Assembly: GCA_902591045.1 (NCBI GenBank)
Contig: CACIZC010000005.1
Coordinates: 22,770-86,769 of the forward strand
Source: an uncultured Pelagibacteraceae bacterium
Lineage (GTDB): Bacteria > Pseudomonadota > Alphaproteobacteria > Pelagibacterales > Pelagibacteraceae
Reading direction: 5' to 3'
Length of the DNA stretch: 64,000 nucleotides
Numbering within the stretch: position 1 is the stretch's first letter; every line of letters starts with the position of its first letter. The notes below the pieces were generated by a model. That model did no database searches and was not told where the DNA came from. It saw only the letters and a program-made list of their open reading frames with translations. A program made the translations under genes and the position numbers. Shown piece by piece: positions 49,551 through 59,817 of this stretch.

Positions 49551-50006
49551 TTACTTTAAGTTCTCCTTTATAATTTGACTCACTTTTGAAAAATCTAAAA
49601 CATCAGAATACTCTTTTTTTAATGCGCCCATTACTTTACCCATATCCTTAACGGAGTTAGCGCCAACTGTTTTTATTGTCTGAAGACAAATTTTCTTTGT
49701 TTCTTCTGCATTTAGTTGTTTTGGTAAAAATTCATTAATAATTTTAATTTCTGACATTTCGTTTTCCAGTAATTCGTTTCGGCCAGCCTTTTTATATGCA
49801 TCGCAGGAATCATTTCTCTGTTTTACCATCTTTTTGAGAAGTCCTATCAAATCTTCGTCTGGCAAAAACTTCTTATCTTTCATTTTTTTAGCAATCATTG
49901 TGTCTTTTATAGCTGCAATTACCAATCTCAGGGCTAAATACGTTCTTTTGTCTTTTGACTTTAAAGCCTCACTCAGCTTAGTCTCTATTTTCATCTGTAG
50001 GGACAT
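49551..50006 (-). CDS. yqeY: GatB/YqeY domain protein
   Basis: A 151-residue free-standing YqeY domain, the helical module also found at the end of the GatB amidotransferase subunit and thought to contact tRNA. Typical segments: EALKSKDKRTYLALRLVIAAIKDTMIAKK, DLIGLLKKMVKQRNDSCDAYKKAGRNELLENEMSEIKIINEFLPKQL, GANSVKDMGKVMGALKKEYSDVLDFSKVSQIIKENL. It leads the macromolecular-synthesis operon yqeY-dnaG-rpoD and is divergent from carAB. The Met at codon 5 (MKIETKLSEAL) is a possible alternative start. Confidence 0.9.
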   Translation of the reverse strand: MSLQMKIETKLSEALKSKDKRTYLALRLVIAAIKDTMIAKKMKDKKFLPDEDLIGLLKKMVKQRNDSCDAYKKAGRNELLENEMSEIKIINEFLPKQLNAEETKKICLQTIKTVGANSVKDMGKVMGALKKEYSDVLDFSKVSQIIKENLK

Positions 50007-50062
50007 ATAATTTCTAAACTTACTTTAATCACATTTTATCTTCAAAAGAAAAAAGAATGGGG

Positions 50063-50091
50063 TTGACGACTGTTAGCCTTTTTCATATAAA
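50063..50091 (+). promoter_or_regulatory. Sigma-70-type promoter of carAB
   Basis: TTGACG (50063-50068), a 17-bp spacer, TATAAA (50086-50091): a near-consensus promoter, about 40 bp before the carA start, in the 126-bp divergent gap with yqeY. It leaves a leader of roughly 35 bases. Confidence 0.65.
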
Positions 50092-50132
50092 GCGCAAAAC
50101 CTTATTTAAAAGGTTTTTGTTTAACTCATGAG

Positions 50133-51341
50133 TTGTATTTGAGACAAATCATAAATAGAAAAAAAGATAATTCAAATAATTTTTCGACAGGTATTTTAGT
50201 TTTTGAAGATGGTACTAGCTTTTCCGGCAACGGTATAGGTTATGAGGGTGATGCGGTTGGAGAAGTTTGTTTTAATACTTCAATAACTGGTTACCAAGAG
50301 ATAATAACAGACCCATCTTATTCAGATCAAATTATTAACTTTACCTTTCCTCATGTTGGAAATGTTGGAACAAATCCTGAGGATAATGAAGCAGACAAGG
50401 CTTGGGTTAAAGGAGTTATATTTAACTCAAATGTTACTGAGCCATCGAATTACAGATCTATTAAAAAGCTAGACCATTGGCTTAAAAAAAGAAAAATAGT
50501 TGGGATCGTTGGATTGGATACAAGGGTAATTACAAATTATATAAGAGACAAAGGTGCGCCCAAAGGTATTATTCAGTTCTCAAGAAAAGGCAAACATAAT
50601 CTTAAAGAACTTGTAAATAAATCTAAATCATGGAACGGACTTCTGGGTCTAGATTTGGCAAAAAAAGTTAGCTGTAAAAATATTTATCATTGGTCTTCTC
50701 TAAAGTCTTGGGACAAAAAGAAAGGATATACAAAAAACAAAAAAAATAAATATAAAGTTGTTGCCGTAGACTATGGTATTAAAAAAAATATACTCAGATG
50801 TTTCTCAGATATCAATTGTTCGGTAACTGTTGTTCCAGCAGACTATTCGGCAGAGAAAATAGTTAAATTAGGTCCTGATGGAGTTTTTTTGTCCAATGGA
50901 CCTGGAGATCCAGCAGCAACAGGAAAATATGCCATACCAATAATAAAAAAATTGATTGCTAATAAAATTCCAATATTTGGTATCTGTCTTGGACACCAAT
51001 TATTATCTCTGGCCTTAGGTGCAAAAACAAAAAAAATGTCACTTGGTCATAGAGGTGCTAATCATCCTGTTAAAGACTTGTCTACGAGTAAAGTTGAGAT
51101 TACAAGCCAAAATCATGGTTTTGAAGTTGATCCAAAGTCAATTCCTAGTTCGGTAAAGATTACTCACAAATCTCTGTTTGATGGCTGCGTTGAAGGGATC
51201 GAGGTAAAAGAAAAAAAAATATTTTCGGTACAATATCACCCTGAGGCGAATCCGGGACCACAAGATAGCAAATACTTATTTGATAAATTTTTGAAAAATA
51301 TAATAGCAGCTAAAAAAGATGGGAAAAAGAAAAGATATTAA
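50133..51341 (+). CDS. carA: Carbamoyl-phosphate synthase small subunit (glutaminase)
   Basis: Hydrolyses glutamine and channels ammonia to CarB for carbamoyl phosphate, the precursor of arginine and pyrimidines. N-terminal CarA domain: [59 protein letters not shown]-terminal class I glutamine amidotransferase: [27 protein letters not shown] with the nucleophilic Cys, and [14 protein letters not shown] with His and Glu. 402 residues. No ATG is available: the start must be TTG (50133, or 50139). It overlaps carB by 23 bp. Confidence 0.96.
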   Translation: MYLRQIINRKKDNSNNFSTGILVFEDGTSFSGNGIGYEGDAVGEVCFNTSITGYQEIITDPSYSDQIINFTFPHVGNVGTNPEDNEADKAWVKGVIFNSNVTEPSNYRSIKKLDHWLKKRKIVGIVGLDTRVITNYIRDKGAPKGIIQFSRKGKHNLKELVNKSKSWNGLLGLDLAKKVSCKNIYHWSSLKSWDKKKGYTKNKKNKYKVVAVDYGIKKNILRCFSDINCSVTVVPADYSAEKIVKLGPDGVFLSNGPGDPAATGKYAIPIIKKLIANKIPIFGICLGHQLLSLALGAKTKKMSLGHRGANHPVKDLSTSKVEITSQNHGFEVDPKSIPSSVKITHKSLFDGCVEGIEVKEKKIFSVQYHPEANPGPQDSKYLFDKFLKNIIAAKKDGKKKRY

Positions 51342-54300
51342 AAAAATTTTAGTTATAGGGGCAGGTCCAATTGTAATTGGTCAAGCTTGTGAATTTGATT
51401 ATTCGGGAACCCAAGCATGTAAAGCTTTAAAGGATGAGGGTTACAAAGTAATATTAATTAATTCCAACCCTGCAACAATAATGACAGACCCAGAAATTGC
51501 TGACAAAACCTACATAGAACCAATTACAACTGAAATTGTTGAAAAAATAATAAAAAAAGAAAAACCATGTGCAATTCTACCAACTATGGGCGGACAAACT
51601 GCACTCAATACAGCAATCTTAATGGAAAAAAAAGGAATATTGAAAAAAAATAAAGTTGAGTTAATTGGAGCAAAAGCTAAGGCAATATCCAGGGCTGAAG
51701 ATAGAGATCTTTTCAGAAAATCAATGAAAGAAATAAATTTAGATTTGCCTAAATCTGAAATAGTTAACTCATTCAACAAATCAAAAAAAGTTCTAAAAAA
51801 AATTGGTTTGCCAGCAATCATAAGACCTTCTTTTACTTTAGGTGGTACAGGTGGAGGAATTGCAAAAAATAAAAAAGAATTCTTCGATTTGATAAAGGCT
51901 GGTCTTTCAGAATCTCCGGAAAATCAAGTTTTGGTAGAAGAGTCTCTCGAAGGATGGAAAGAGTTTGAAATGGAGGTTGTCAGAGATAAAAAAGATAACT
52001 GCATCATAATTTGTTCAATTGAAAATGTTGATCCGATGGGAACACATACTGGTGATTCTGTCACTGTTGCACCCGCATTAACATTAACAGATAAAGAATT
52101 TCAAATTATGAGAAATGCATCGATTGAATGTTTGAGAAAAATTGGTGTTGAGACCGGTGGGTCTAATGTTCAATTTGCTATTAATCCAAAAGACGGAAGG
52201 ATGGTTATTATTGAAATGAATCCAAGAGTCTCTAGATCGTCTGCTTTAGCTTCAAAGGCTACAGGCTTTCCAATTGCAAAGGTAGCTGCAAAATTAGCTA
52301 TCGGTTATACTCTTGATGAATTAACAAACGAAATCACTGGAACAACTCCTGCATCATTTGAACCAACAATAGATTACGTTGTAACAAAAATTCCAAGATT
52401 TACTTTTGAAAAATTTAAATCAGCCAAAGTTAAATTAGGGACCTCTATGAAATCAGTTGGAGAAGCAATGTCTATAGGAAGGAATTTTAAAGAATCTTTC
52501 CAAAAAGGACTGGTTTCTCTAGAGATTGGTTACAAAGGATTAGATTCGCTTAACGAATTATCTGATAAAGAATTAAAAAAGAAATTAAGTCAAAACTTGC
52601 CTGACAAACTTATTATCGTTGCTGAAGCTTTAAGAAGAAAAATTAGTATTAAAAATATTTATAGATATACAAATATTGATCCTTGGTTTTTGGAACAAGT
52701 ATCTGAGTTGATTGATGAAGAAAAAAAATTAAAAAAATACGGCATACCAAAAACATCTAAGGAACTGTCTCATATTAAATCTATGGGATTTTCTGATGAT
52801 AAAATTGCAGAATTAACTAAAACTACTTTGAACGAAGTCAAAAAACAGAGAAAACAATTAGGTGTACTTCCTGTATTTAAGAAAATTGACACTTGTGCAG
52901 CTGAGTTTAAGTCAGAAACTCCATATATGTATTCGACTTATCAAAGATTGGATGGAGAATTATCTGCGTGTGAGGCTAGCCCAACAAATAAAGAAAAAAT
53001 CATAATATTAGGAGGCGGACCAAACAGAATTGGTCAAGGTATAGAATTTGATTATTGTTGCTGTCAGGCAAGCTTTGCGTTGAAAGAAAAAGGGTATGAA
53101 ACGATTATGCTAAATTGTAATCCAGAAACAGTTTCCACGGATTATGATACTAGTGATAGATTGTATTTTGAACCTTTAATAGAAGAACATGTCTTGAATG
53201 TAATAAATAAAGAAATGGAAAACGGAAAATTGCTTGGTGTTATCGCTCAATTTGGCGGTCAAACACCCATAAAATTAGCAAAAACTCTTGCAGAAAATAA
53301 TATTCCAATTTTAGGTACTCAGTTTGATTCTATTGACCTTGCAGAGGACAGAGAAAGATTCAAAGAAATACTGATTAAAGAAAATTTAAAACAAGCAGAT
53401 AGTGGTATCGCAAAAAATAAAGCTGAATCTTTTGAGATTGCTAATAAAATAGGTTTCCCAATTGTTATTAGGCCATCTTACGTTCTTGGTGGAAGAGGTA
53501 TGGAAATAATTCATAGCCAATCAGATTTAGAAAAATATATAGATGAAGCTGTGAAAGTATCGGGATCAAATCCTGTTCTTATTGACAAATTCTTAAATGA
53601 CGCAACTGAGGTAGATGTAGATGCCGTATCAGACGGAAATAAAATTTTTGTTTCTGGAATCATGGAGCACATTGAAGAAGCAGGAATACATTCTGGGGAT
53701 TCCGCATGTTCCTTGCCTCCATACACATTGAATAAAGAAATTATTAACGAAATAGAAAAACAAACTAAGCAGTTGGCTATTGCGCTAAAGGTGGTAGGCT
53801 TAATTAATATCCAGTTTGCAGTTAAAGGCAGTGAAGTTTATGTCCTAGAAGTAAATCCTAGAGCAAGCAGAACTGTACCGTTTGTTTCAAAAGCTACAGG
53901 GCTTCCTGTTGCTAAAATAGCATCCAGAGTAATGGCGGGCGAAAAACTGTCTGATTTTGATTTAAGAAGAAAAAACGAAAATACTTTCGCAGTAAAAGAA
54001 GCTGTATTTCCTTTCAATAGGTTTCCTGAGGTAGATGTGCTTTTAGGTCCAGAAATGAAATCAACTGGTGAGGCAATGGGATTTGATGAAAATTTTGGTT
54101 TGTCTTTTGCTAAAAGTCAAATAGCAAGTAATAATAACATTCCTTTAAAGGGAACTGCTTTTATTTCCGTAAAAGATAAAGATAAAGAAAAAATATTAAA
54201 TAATGCAAAAAAATTAATAAAATTAGGATTTTCGATATGTGCAACTTCTGGAACAGCAAAATATTTAATGTCTAATGGAATTAAATGCAAAAAAATTAAT

Positions 54301-54537
54301 AAAGTTAACCAAGGATCTCCTCACATAGTAGAAAAGCTAAATAAAAAAGATATTGCTCTAGTAATTAACACCACAGAAGGGAAAAATTCAATATCGGATT
54401 CTTTTGGTCTAAGAAGGTCGAGTTTAATGAATAAAATTCCTTACTTTACTACAATGCCTGCTGCAGATGCCTGTGTAGAGTCTATTGAGGCACTGAAAAA
54501 ATACCCTATAAAAGTAAGAGCCTTACAAGATAATTAG
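51319..54537 (+). CDS. carB: Carbamoyl-phosphate synthase large subunit
   Basis: The 1072-residue synthetase with two homologous ATP-grasp halves. First half: [97 protein letters not shown]. Second half: [88 protein letters not shown]. The final MGS-like regulatory domain (about 940-1072) contains [18 protein letters not shown]. The start overlaps carA, so synthesis is coupled. Convergent with the zinc-ribbon gene by 4 bp. Confidence 0.97.
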   Translation: MGKRKDIKKILVIGAGPIVIGQACEFDYSGTQACKALKDEGYKVILINSNPATIMTDPEIADKTYIEPITTEIVEKIIKKEKPCAILPTMGGQTALNTAILMEKKGILKKNKVELIGAKAKAISRAEDRDLFRKSMKEINLDLPKSEIVNSFNKSKKVLKKIGLPAIIRPSFTLGGTGGGIAKNKKEFFDLIKAGLSESPENQVLVEESLEGWKEFEMEVVRDKKDNCIIICSIENVDPMGTHTGDSVTVAPALTLTDKEFQIMRNASIECLRKIGVETGGSNVQFAINPKDGRMVIIEMNPRVSRSSALASKATGFPIAKVAAKLAIGYTLDELTNEITGTTPASFEPTIDYVVTKIPRFTFEKFKSAKVKLGTSMKSVGEAMSIGRNFKESFQKGLVSLEIGYKGLDSLNELSDKELKKKLSQNLPDKLIIVAEALRRKISIKNIYRYTNIDPWFLEQVSELIDEEKKLKKYGIPKTSKELSHIKSMGFSDDKIAELTKTTLNEVKKQRKQLGVLPVFKKIDTCAAEFKSETPYMYSTYQRLDGELSACEASPTNKEKIIILGGGPNRIGQGIEFDYCCCQASFALKEKGYETIMLNCNPETVSTDYDTSDRLYFEPLIEEHVLNVINKEMENGKLLGVIAQFGGQTPIKLAKTLAENNIPILGTQFDSIDLAEDRERFKEILIKENLKQADSGIAKNKAESFEIANKIGFPIVIRPSYVLGGRGMEIIHSQSDLEKYIDEAVKVSGSNPVLIDKFLNDATEVDVDAVSDGNKIFVSGIMEHIEEAGIHSGDSACSLPPYTLNKEIINEIEKQTKQLAIALKVVGLINIQFAVKGSEVYVLEVNPRASRTVPFVSKATGLPVAKIASRVMAGEKLSDFDLRRKNENTFAVKEAVFPFNRFPEVDVLLGPEMKSTGEAMGFDENFGLSFAKSQIASNNNIPLKGTAFISVKDKDKEKILNNAKKLIKLGFSICATSGTAKYLMSNGIKCKKINKVNQGSPHIVEKLNKKDIALVINTTEGKNSISDSFGLRRSSLMNKIPYFTTMPAADACVESIEALKKYPIKVRALQDN

Positions 54538-54725
54538 GTTCTGCAGGCCATATCTTGACCGCAGCATAATGGAGATTTTATTTTTCCGTGATCTTTCGGG
54601 CATTTAGAAATTTGAACCTGTTTTCCCCCATCAAGCTTTAGGTTGTCATTAACCAGTGGAGAATTGCATTTTCCACATGTGGCATTGACTGACATTCCGC
54701 ATTTTGAACATTGGTATGTTGCCAT
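54534..54725 (-). CDS. Small zinc-ribbon protein of unknown function
   Basis: I choose the ATG at 54725 ([17 protein letters not shown]) because GGAGGG lies 6 bp upstream of it; the ORF-track start at 54746 adds seven residues that look like leader sequence. The resulting 63-residue protein holds two Cys pairs at the front (CSKCG, CGKCN), then CPKDHG, CC and a final C, so it probably folds around one or two zinc ions. I do not recognise a named family. It is conserved in form, basic and soluble. It may be co-transcribed with the oxygenase gene 27 bp upstream. Confidence 0.7.
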   Translation of the reverse strand: MATYQCSKCGMSVNATCGKCNSPLVNDNLKLDGGKQVQISKCPKDHGKIKSPLCCGQDMACRT

Positions 54726-54752
54726 ATTCCCTCCAACGCTAAGCATATACGA

Positions 54753-55418
54753 TTAGGATTTCACTTTCCAGTCTGTTTTAAATGAAACATAGTTAACTTG
54801 TACGCAGCGTCTTTCTTTTTTGATTTCTTTTTTTTCCATGCCATGCCAAGTATTTGGCCCACTAGTAAAGAAATAACCATAATTATTTCTGTAAGGAACA
54901 GTTTTGACTTTATTAAGTTTTTCATCATAGAAGTCGGTTCCTAAGTTTTCTGATTCATTAAAGGGATTAACAAATATTAATGATGATAATAATTTCTCTT
55001 TAATATCGCAGTGTGGCTTAAGCCAAAATCCAGTTCTATCGCAAATTACCTCTACTCTTACAAAAGAGTTTGATAAATCTTTTTTTATTAGTTCACCTAT
55101 ATACTGGTGCACGTTTTTTGAACAAAGTTCATTAATAAAATTTGTTAACTCAGGAAAATTTTTTGAGTTTTCTTTCGTTACAAAACATCTGTATTTTTTA
55201 GCCTTCCCTCCAGAACTAATTCCTTCTCTATATGCGCCCTCGCCTCCATCGATAGCTCTTGTTCCATCGTATTTAAGACCATCGATAATAGGGTTGGCAA
55301 TTTCAGCACTACAAACCTCTTTTATGGCCAATTCTGTCAAAGGCTGGTTTATGGCCCAATGTTTAAAAGGTTTGTCGTAAGTTTCCAATCTTGACTTTAA
55401 TGAGTTAAATAATTCCAT
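54753..55418 (-). CDS. Fe(II)/2-oxoglutarate dioxygenase-like protein
   Basis: A 221-residue protein with a likely double-stranded beta-helix fold: metal ligands LKPHCDIKEKLLSSLIFVNP (HxD) and GPNTWHGMEKKEIKKERRCVQVNYVSF (distal His followed by an Arg that can hold 2-oxoglutarate). This spacing and the TDFYDEK...NNYGYFFTSGPNTWHG wording resemble 2OG-Fe(II) oxygenases acting on small molecules or protein side chains. The substrate is unknown. Its start overlaps the ELM1-family gene by 14 bp, so the pair is translationally coupled and could act on the same glycoconjugate. The N-terminal 60 residues are unlike anything I recognise. Confidence 0.65.
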   Translation of the reverse strand: MELFNSLKSRLETYDKPFKHWAINQPLTELAIKEVCSAEIANPIIDGLKYDGTRAIDGGEGAYREGISSGGKAKKYRCFVTKENSKNFPELTNFINELCSKNVHQYIGELIKKDLSNSFVRVEVICDRTGFWLKPHCDIKEKLLSSLIFVNPFNESENLGTDFYDEKLNKVKTVPYRNNYGYFFTSGPNTWHGMEKKEIKKERRCVQVNYVSFKTDWKVKS

Positions 55419-56355
55419 TTGTTTTCATTTTTGCTTTTACCATAGATGCGGCACGATTAACTTCGTCTAATCCGCTATAAGTCCAATGCTCAATTTTATC
55501 ATTCAGATCCCTAATTATACCAAGATCTTTGAACAATTTATAAAACTTTTCAAATCTATGAATACTTAATTTGTTATTCATTTGCGCAACATATACTGGC
55601 TTCCCTGTAATAGCAGCTTCCGAAATCATTGATGTCGAATCGCAAGTTACAATAATAATGCTCGCAAGGCCCAATGAAGATAAATAGGCTTTTTTGTCTC
55701 TCTCTTTTATTACCAAATGCTCTTCGTTGAAGTAATTATAAGCAAGTTTTAGTATATTTTCTGGTGTTCTATATGATGGAATAACAATTAATTTATATTT
55801 TGAGGAAATAAACATATTTTTTATTTTTGCAAACATTTTATTCATTTGTTTTTCAGAAAAATTGTAATATTTGTTTGGACCTCCAAGTATAAAAGTTACA
55901 ATTTTTTTATCTCCTTGGTTAGGTTTTAAATAGTTTGTATTTTTACTAATTTCATCGTTTGTAAGATAATGTATGGCACCCCTAGTTTTTATAACATTGT
56001 CTCCATTCAAATTATCGTGTTCTGGGCAAATAATAGAATCAAAATTTTTCAAATTTACCTTTGGATCCTGAATATGAATATTAAATACTTCATTTTTAAA
56101 TCTTTTTTTTAATAAAATGGAAGGAATCACGCTTTTTCTTCCACAGGAAATAATAACCTTGGCATCACAAATAAATTTTTCCTTCAAAATACCATCGAAT
56201 ACTGGTGTTATTTTTGGGGGAATAAAATTCCAAAACTTATTAAGTTGTATTGTTTCATGTCTAAAACTTAACCCCAAAGCTTTAGCCAGACCTTCGACTT
56301 GGCTTATCATACCATGCATACCCTGAGTCAGAAGGAGAGCTTTTAGCTTTAGCAT
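55405..56355 (-). CDS. ELM1/DUF1022 family protein, glycosyltransferase-like
   Basis: A 316-residue protein of the family named after plant mitochondrial fission factor ELM1, widespread in alphaproteobacteria. Conserved parts: [77 protein letters not shown] and [26 protein letters not shown]. The last resembles the nucleotide-sugar site of GT-B glycosyltransferases, and a sugar-nucleotide role has been suggested for the family, but bacterial function is not established. First gene of a probable three-gene unit with the oxygenase and the zinc-ribbon protein. Confidence 0.85.
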   Translation of the reverse strand: MLKLKALLLTQGMHGMISQVEGLAKALGLSFRHETIQLNKFWNFIPPKITPVFDGILKEKFICDAKVIISCGRKSVIPSILLKKRFKNEVFNIHIQDPKVNLKNFDSIICPEHDNLNGDNVIKTRGAIHYLTNDEISKNTNYLKPNQGDKKIVTFILGGPNKYYNFSEKQMNKMFAKIKNMFISSKYKLIVIPSYRTPENILKLAYNYFNEEHLVIKERDKKAYLSSLGLASIIIVTCDSTSMISEAAITGKPVYVAQMNNKLSIHRFEKFYKLFKDLGIIRDLNDKIEHWTYSGLDEVNRAASMVKAKMKTNGII

Positions 56356-56454
56356 AAGATACCTTATATATTTCTATATTTTATTTATCCACATATAAAA
56401 TACAGAATATCTTTTTATTTAAATAATAAACCTTTATACCTCCTACATGGAAAT

Positions 56455-57486
56455 ATGCGTATTGAGGAAGATGTCAAGTTGGATTATGCCGATGTATTGT
56501 TTCGGCCAAAAAGAAGCACCTTACATAGCCGTAAGGATGTAAAACTCAGGCGCACTTACAAATTTAAATATAGCAATCACGAATGGTCAGGCATTCCCTT
56601 GATGGCTGCCAACATGGATGGTGTTGGGGAGCTACAAATGGCTGAGGAATTGGCCGAACACGAAATAATGACCTGTTTAACCAAACAACACAACACAAAG
56701 ACCATAAAAAAATTTTCTTCTATTAAGAAAATCTTTCCTCATGTTGTTCTTAGTACTGGAACAAATGATGAGGATTATAAAAGGCTAAATGAAGTTTTAA
56801 AAGAATACAGTTTTTTTGAATTTATTTGTATTGATATTGCAAACGGCTATTCTGACCATTTTAGTAAATTTGTTAGTTCCGTTAGGAAGAAGTATCCAAC
56901 CAAAACTATAATTGCAGGAAACGTGGTCACAGCTGACATGACTCAAGAGCTAATTCTAGCTGGCGCAGATATTGTGAAAGTAGGAATTGGTCCAGGAAGT
57001 GTTTGTACTACCCGTATTCAAACGGGCGTGGGATACCCACAACTAAGCGCTGTTATTGAATGTGCGGATGCAGCTCATGGATTGGGTGCTCACATTATTG
57101 CAGATGGAGGCTGCACATGTCCTGGCGATGTGGCAAAAGCATTTGGTGGAGGTGCTGATTTTGTAATGCTTGGAGGAATGTTTGCCGGCCATGAAGAAGG
57201 CGGTGGTAAAATTGTGAAAAAAAATGGTTCAAAATTTATAGAATTTTATGGTTCAAGTTCTGACACAGCTATGAATAAACACTATGGAGGGGCCGCTGAT
57301 TACAGAAGTAGTGAAGGAAAAAATGTCCAATTAAAATATCGTGGAAAAATAAAAGATACAGTTTTAAATATCTTGGGCGGTTTAAGAAGTAGCTGCACAT
57401 ATGTCGGTGCCCCATCCTTAAAACAGCTGAGCAAGTGCACAACTTTTATAAGAGTTAATCAACAATACAATGATACATTTGAATAA
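56455..57486 (+). CDS. guaC: GMP reductase
   Basis: NADPH enzyme that deaminates GMP to IMP, linking guanine and adenine nucleotide pools. The N terminus [31 protein letters not shown] and the segment [19 protein letters not shown] are of the GuaC type. The catalytic loop [20 protein letters not shown] holds the active Cys; [38 protein letters not shown] binds the phosphate. It has no CBS domains, and the 343-residue length separates it from IMP dehydrogenase (about 490). Single gene, divergent from the ELM1 unit with a 99-bp gap. Confidence 0.94.
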   Translation: MRIEEDVKLDYADVLFRPKRSTLHSRKDVKLRRTYKFKYSNHEWSGIPLMAANMDGVGELQMAEELAEHEIMTCLTKQHNTKTIKKFSSIKKIFPHVVLSTGTNDEDYKRLNEVLKEYSFFEFICIDIANGYSDHFSKFVSSVRKKYPTKTIIAGNVVTADMTQELILAGADIVKVGIGPGSVCTTRIQTGVGYPQLSAVIECADAAHGLGAHIIADGGCTCPGDVAKAFGGGADFVMLGGMFAGHEEGGGKIVKKNGSKFIEFYGSSSDTAMNKHYGGAADYRSSEGKNVQLKYRGKIKDTVLNILGGLRSSCTYVGAPSLKQLSKCTTFIRVNQQYNDTFE

Positions 57487-57535
57487 AATTTTTAAGGTTT
57501 AAATTTATTTAAAAGTACCTATATAAGCCATAAGT

Positions 57536-58471
57536 ATGAAGAAACATTCTAAAGTATTAATTTTAGGATCTGGTCCAGCTGGTTACACAGCGGCTATTTA
57601 TGCTGCTAGAGCGATGCTTAAGCCAATATTGGTGTTTGGGTCTGAACCAGGAGGTCAGTTAACAACAACTACAGATGTTGAAAATTTTCCTGGATACTCA
57701 AAAGTGATTCAAGGTCCTTGGTTAATGGAAGAAATGAAAGGCCAAGCAAAAGCGGTGGGAACTGAAATGATCCAAGATCATATAAGCAAAGTAGATCTAT
57801 CAAAAAAACCTTTTACAGCAACAGGCGATAGTGGTCAGGTTTATACAGCTGACAGCTTCATAATCTCAACTGGTGCACAAGCGAGATGGTTAAATTTAAA
57901 ATCCGAGCAAGAATTTAGGGGATTTGGTGTTTCGGCTTGCGCAACATGTGATGGTTTCTTTTTCAAAGAAAAAGAAGTGGCAGTTGTGGGAGGTGGTAAT
58001 GCAGCTGTAGAAGAAGCAATGTTTTTAACTAAATTTGCATCTAAAGTAAAACTCATTCATAGAAGAAATGAATTAAGAGCTGAAAAAATGCTTCAAGCAA
58101 AATTAAAAGCAAACAAAAAGATTGAAATTATATGGGATAGCGTTGTTGAAGACGTAATTGGAGAAAAAAAACCAAAATCAGTTAAAGCAATAAAAATTAA
58201 GAACATTAAAACTAATAAAACTTCTGAGCTAAAAGTAGATGGGCTTTTTATTGCTATAGGACATGACCCTGCTACATCACTATTTAAAGGTCAGATAAAA
58301 ATGGATAAAGAAGGTTATATAATCACTAAACCGGACTCTACAGTTACTAATGTACCTGGAGTTTTTGCCGCTGGAGATGTTAAAGACAAGATATTCAGAC
58401 AAGCAGTAACAGCTGCTGGAATGGGTTGTATGGCTGCACTCGAAGTAGAAAAATTTTTATCGTCAAAATAA
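57536..58471 (+). CDS. trxB: Thioredoxin-disulfide reductase
   Basis: FAD/NADPH enzyme that keeps thioredoxin reduced. The FAD motif is VLILGSGPAGYTAAIYAARAMLKP, the redox-active pair CATCDGFF, the NADPH motif VAVVGGGNAAVEEAMFL with HRR (IHRRNELRAEK), and GVFAAGDVKDKIFRQAVTAAGMGCMAALEVEKFL at the end. 311 residues, standard. TATATAA lies about 15 bp before the ATG, again implying a short leader. A small membrane-protein gene follows after 7 bp. Confidence 0.96.
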   Translation: MKKHSKVLILGSGPAGYTAAIYAARAMLKPILVFGSEPGGQLTTTTDVENFPGYSKVIQGPWLMEEMKGQAKAVGTEMIQDHISKVDLSKKPFTATGDSGQVYTADSFIISTGAQARWLNLKSEQEFRGFGVSACATCDGFFFKEKEVAVVGGGNAAVEEAMFLTKFASKVKLIHRRNELRAEKMLQAKLKANKKIEIIWDSVVEDVIGEKKPKSVKAIKIKNIKTNKTSELKVDGLFIAIGHDPATSLFKGQIKMDKEGYIITKPDSTVTNVPGVFAAGDVKDKIFRQAVTAAGMGCMAALEVEKFLSSK

Positions 58472-58478
58472 TAAATTT

Positions 58479-58805
58479 ATGTGCCCGATTTGTTGGATAA
58501 CTGGTTTTATCGCTGCCTTATTTGGTGGTTCACTTTTAGCAATTGTTAATCATCCAATATCATGGATCTTGAGTATAATTTTACTTTCTTATGCCTTTTT
58601 TAAATTTTATGAAGCAAAGCAAAAAGGGAAAAAAATGAATGATGATACTAAAGCTAGAAACAGAAGAACAATTTTTAGATTTATTCAGGGAGTTGTTATT
58701 GGCTCTATTGCATCCATAACTATTTTTTATAGTTTAACCTACAAAGAACATCAAAGAATGCATGATCTTCTCGAAAAACATGGTATAGAAAAACATGAGC
58801 ACTAA
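58479..58805 (+). CDS. Small two-helix membrane protein with CPIC motif, unknown function
   Basis: A 108-residue protein I do not recognise. It starts MCPICWITGFIAALFGGSLLAIVNHPISWILSIILLSYAFFKF, so a CxxC pair lies just at the membrane edge, followed by one or two helices. A basic loop (KQKGKKMNDDTKARNRR) and another helix (FIQGVVIGSIASITIFYSL) lead to a His-rich tail (HQRMHDLLEKHGIEKHEH). The CxxC and His residues suggest metal or redox chemistry, and it directly follows trxB (7 bp), but this is inference. It overlaps the reductase gene by 11 bp. Confidence 0.6.
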   Translation: MCPICWITGFIAALFGGSLLAIVNHPISWILSIILLSYAFFKFYEAKQKGKKMNDDTKARNRRTIFRFIQGVVIGSIASITIFYSLTYKEHQRMHDLLEKHGIEKHEH

Positions 58806-59817
58806 AGTTTTATTAACAGGAATAAGTGGATGGATTGCAAAACATACTGCAATAGAATTATTAAAAGCTGGCTATGAAGTTTTAGGAACAGTAAGAAATA
58901 AAAATTTAATTGAACAAACCAAAGAAACTATAGGTAAATACGCTCCTACTGATAAATTATCATTTGTTGAATTAGATCTTGTTAAAGATGCTGGATGGGA
59001 TGAAGCAGCAAAGGGATGTAAATATATATTTCATATTGCCTCACCTTTTCCTATGAAAGTTTCAAGAAATAGAGAAAGTTTATTACCTCCTGCTGTTGAT
59101 GGAACTTTAAGAGTTTTAAAAGCTGGAGTAAATGCAGGTGTGGAACAAATAATTAAAACTTCTTCAATCGTTGCAATGTTTAGAAAGCCTAACAGAAGCA
59201 ATCCCTACACATTTGGAGAAAATGATTGGACTGATGAAAATTGGGTAGAAGGTGTGAATGACTATTTCTTGTCAAAAACAAAAGCAGAAAGAATGGCATG
59301 GGAGTTTATGGAGAGTAAAGGATTAAGAAATAAATTAACTTGTATTTGTCCTGGCGGAGTTTTTGGAGATGCCTTAGATAAAAAAGGTGGTACATCAATA
59401 GAATATGTTAGACAATTTATGGCAGGCAAATTTCCAGGTGCGCCTAAATTTGCAGTTTTAATTTCTGATGTGAAAGATATAGCAAAAGCACATGTTGCTT
59501 GTATTGGAAATAATAAAGTCGGTGGAAGGAGATTAATTGTTGGTAAAGAAGTAAAAAAACTAGTTGAGTTATCTCAAATAATGGCTGAAGCAATGCCTGA
59601 GTATGCAAAAAAACTTCCCAAAAAAGAACTTCCAAATTTCATGGTAAAATTAATAAGCTATATAGACTCAAGCGCTAAAATGATGATACCCGATCTTGGA
59701 ATTTTAATGCAAACCGATAGTGCTTATGCAGAAGAATTATTAGGTTTTAAATTTAAACCTGCAAAAGATTGTATGATTGAGAATGCTAAATCAGTCGTTA
59801 GACTTGGATTAGTTTAA
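58795..59817 (+). CDS. NAD(P)-dependent extended SDR, dihydroflavonol-4-reductase-like
   Basis: A 340-residue extended short-chain dehydrogenase. VLLTGISGWIAKHTAIELLKAGYEVLGTVRN carries the nucleotide motif (TGxxGxxx) and a following Arg typical of NADP use. FHIASPFP, IKTSSIVAMFRKPNR and the catalytic YFLSKTKAERMAWEFM (YxxxK) fit the DFR/cinnamoyl-CoA/aldehyde reductase group. The start lies inside the end of the small membrane-protein gene. Natural substrate unknown; members of this group reduce aldehydes or ketones. Its 3' end overlaps the aspartate aminotransferase gene by 9 bp. Confidence 0.82.
   Translation: MSTKVLLTGISGWIAKHTAIELLKAGYEVLGTVRNKNLIEQTKETIGKYAPTDKLSFVELDLVKDAGWDEAAKGCKYIFHIASPFPMKVSRNRESLLPPAVDGTLRVLKAGVNAGVEQIIKTSSIVAMFRKPNRSNPYTFGENDWTDENWVEGVNDYFLSKTKAERMAWEFMESKGLRNKLTCICPGGVFGDALDKKGGTSIEYVRQFMAGKFPGAPKFAVLISDVKDIAKAHVACIGNNKVGGRRLIVGKEVKKLVELSQIMAEAMPEYAKKLPKKELPNFMVKLISYIDSSAKMMIPDLGILMQTDSAYAEELLGFKFKPAKDCMIENAKSVVRLGLV

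Noticed and set aside
56455-57486. IMP dehydrogenase
   Set aside because: It is too short, lacks CBS domains, and its N terminus is of the GMP reductase type.
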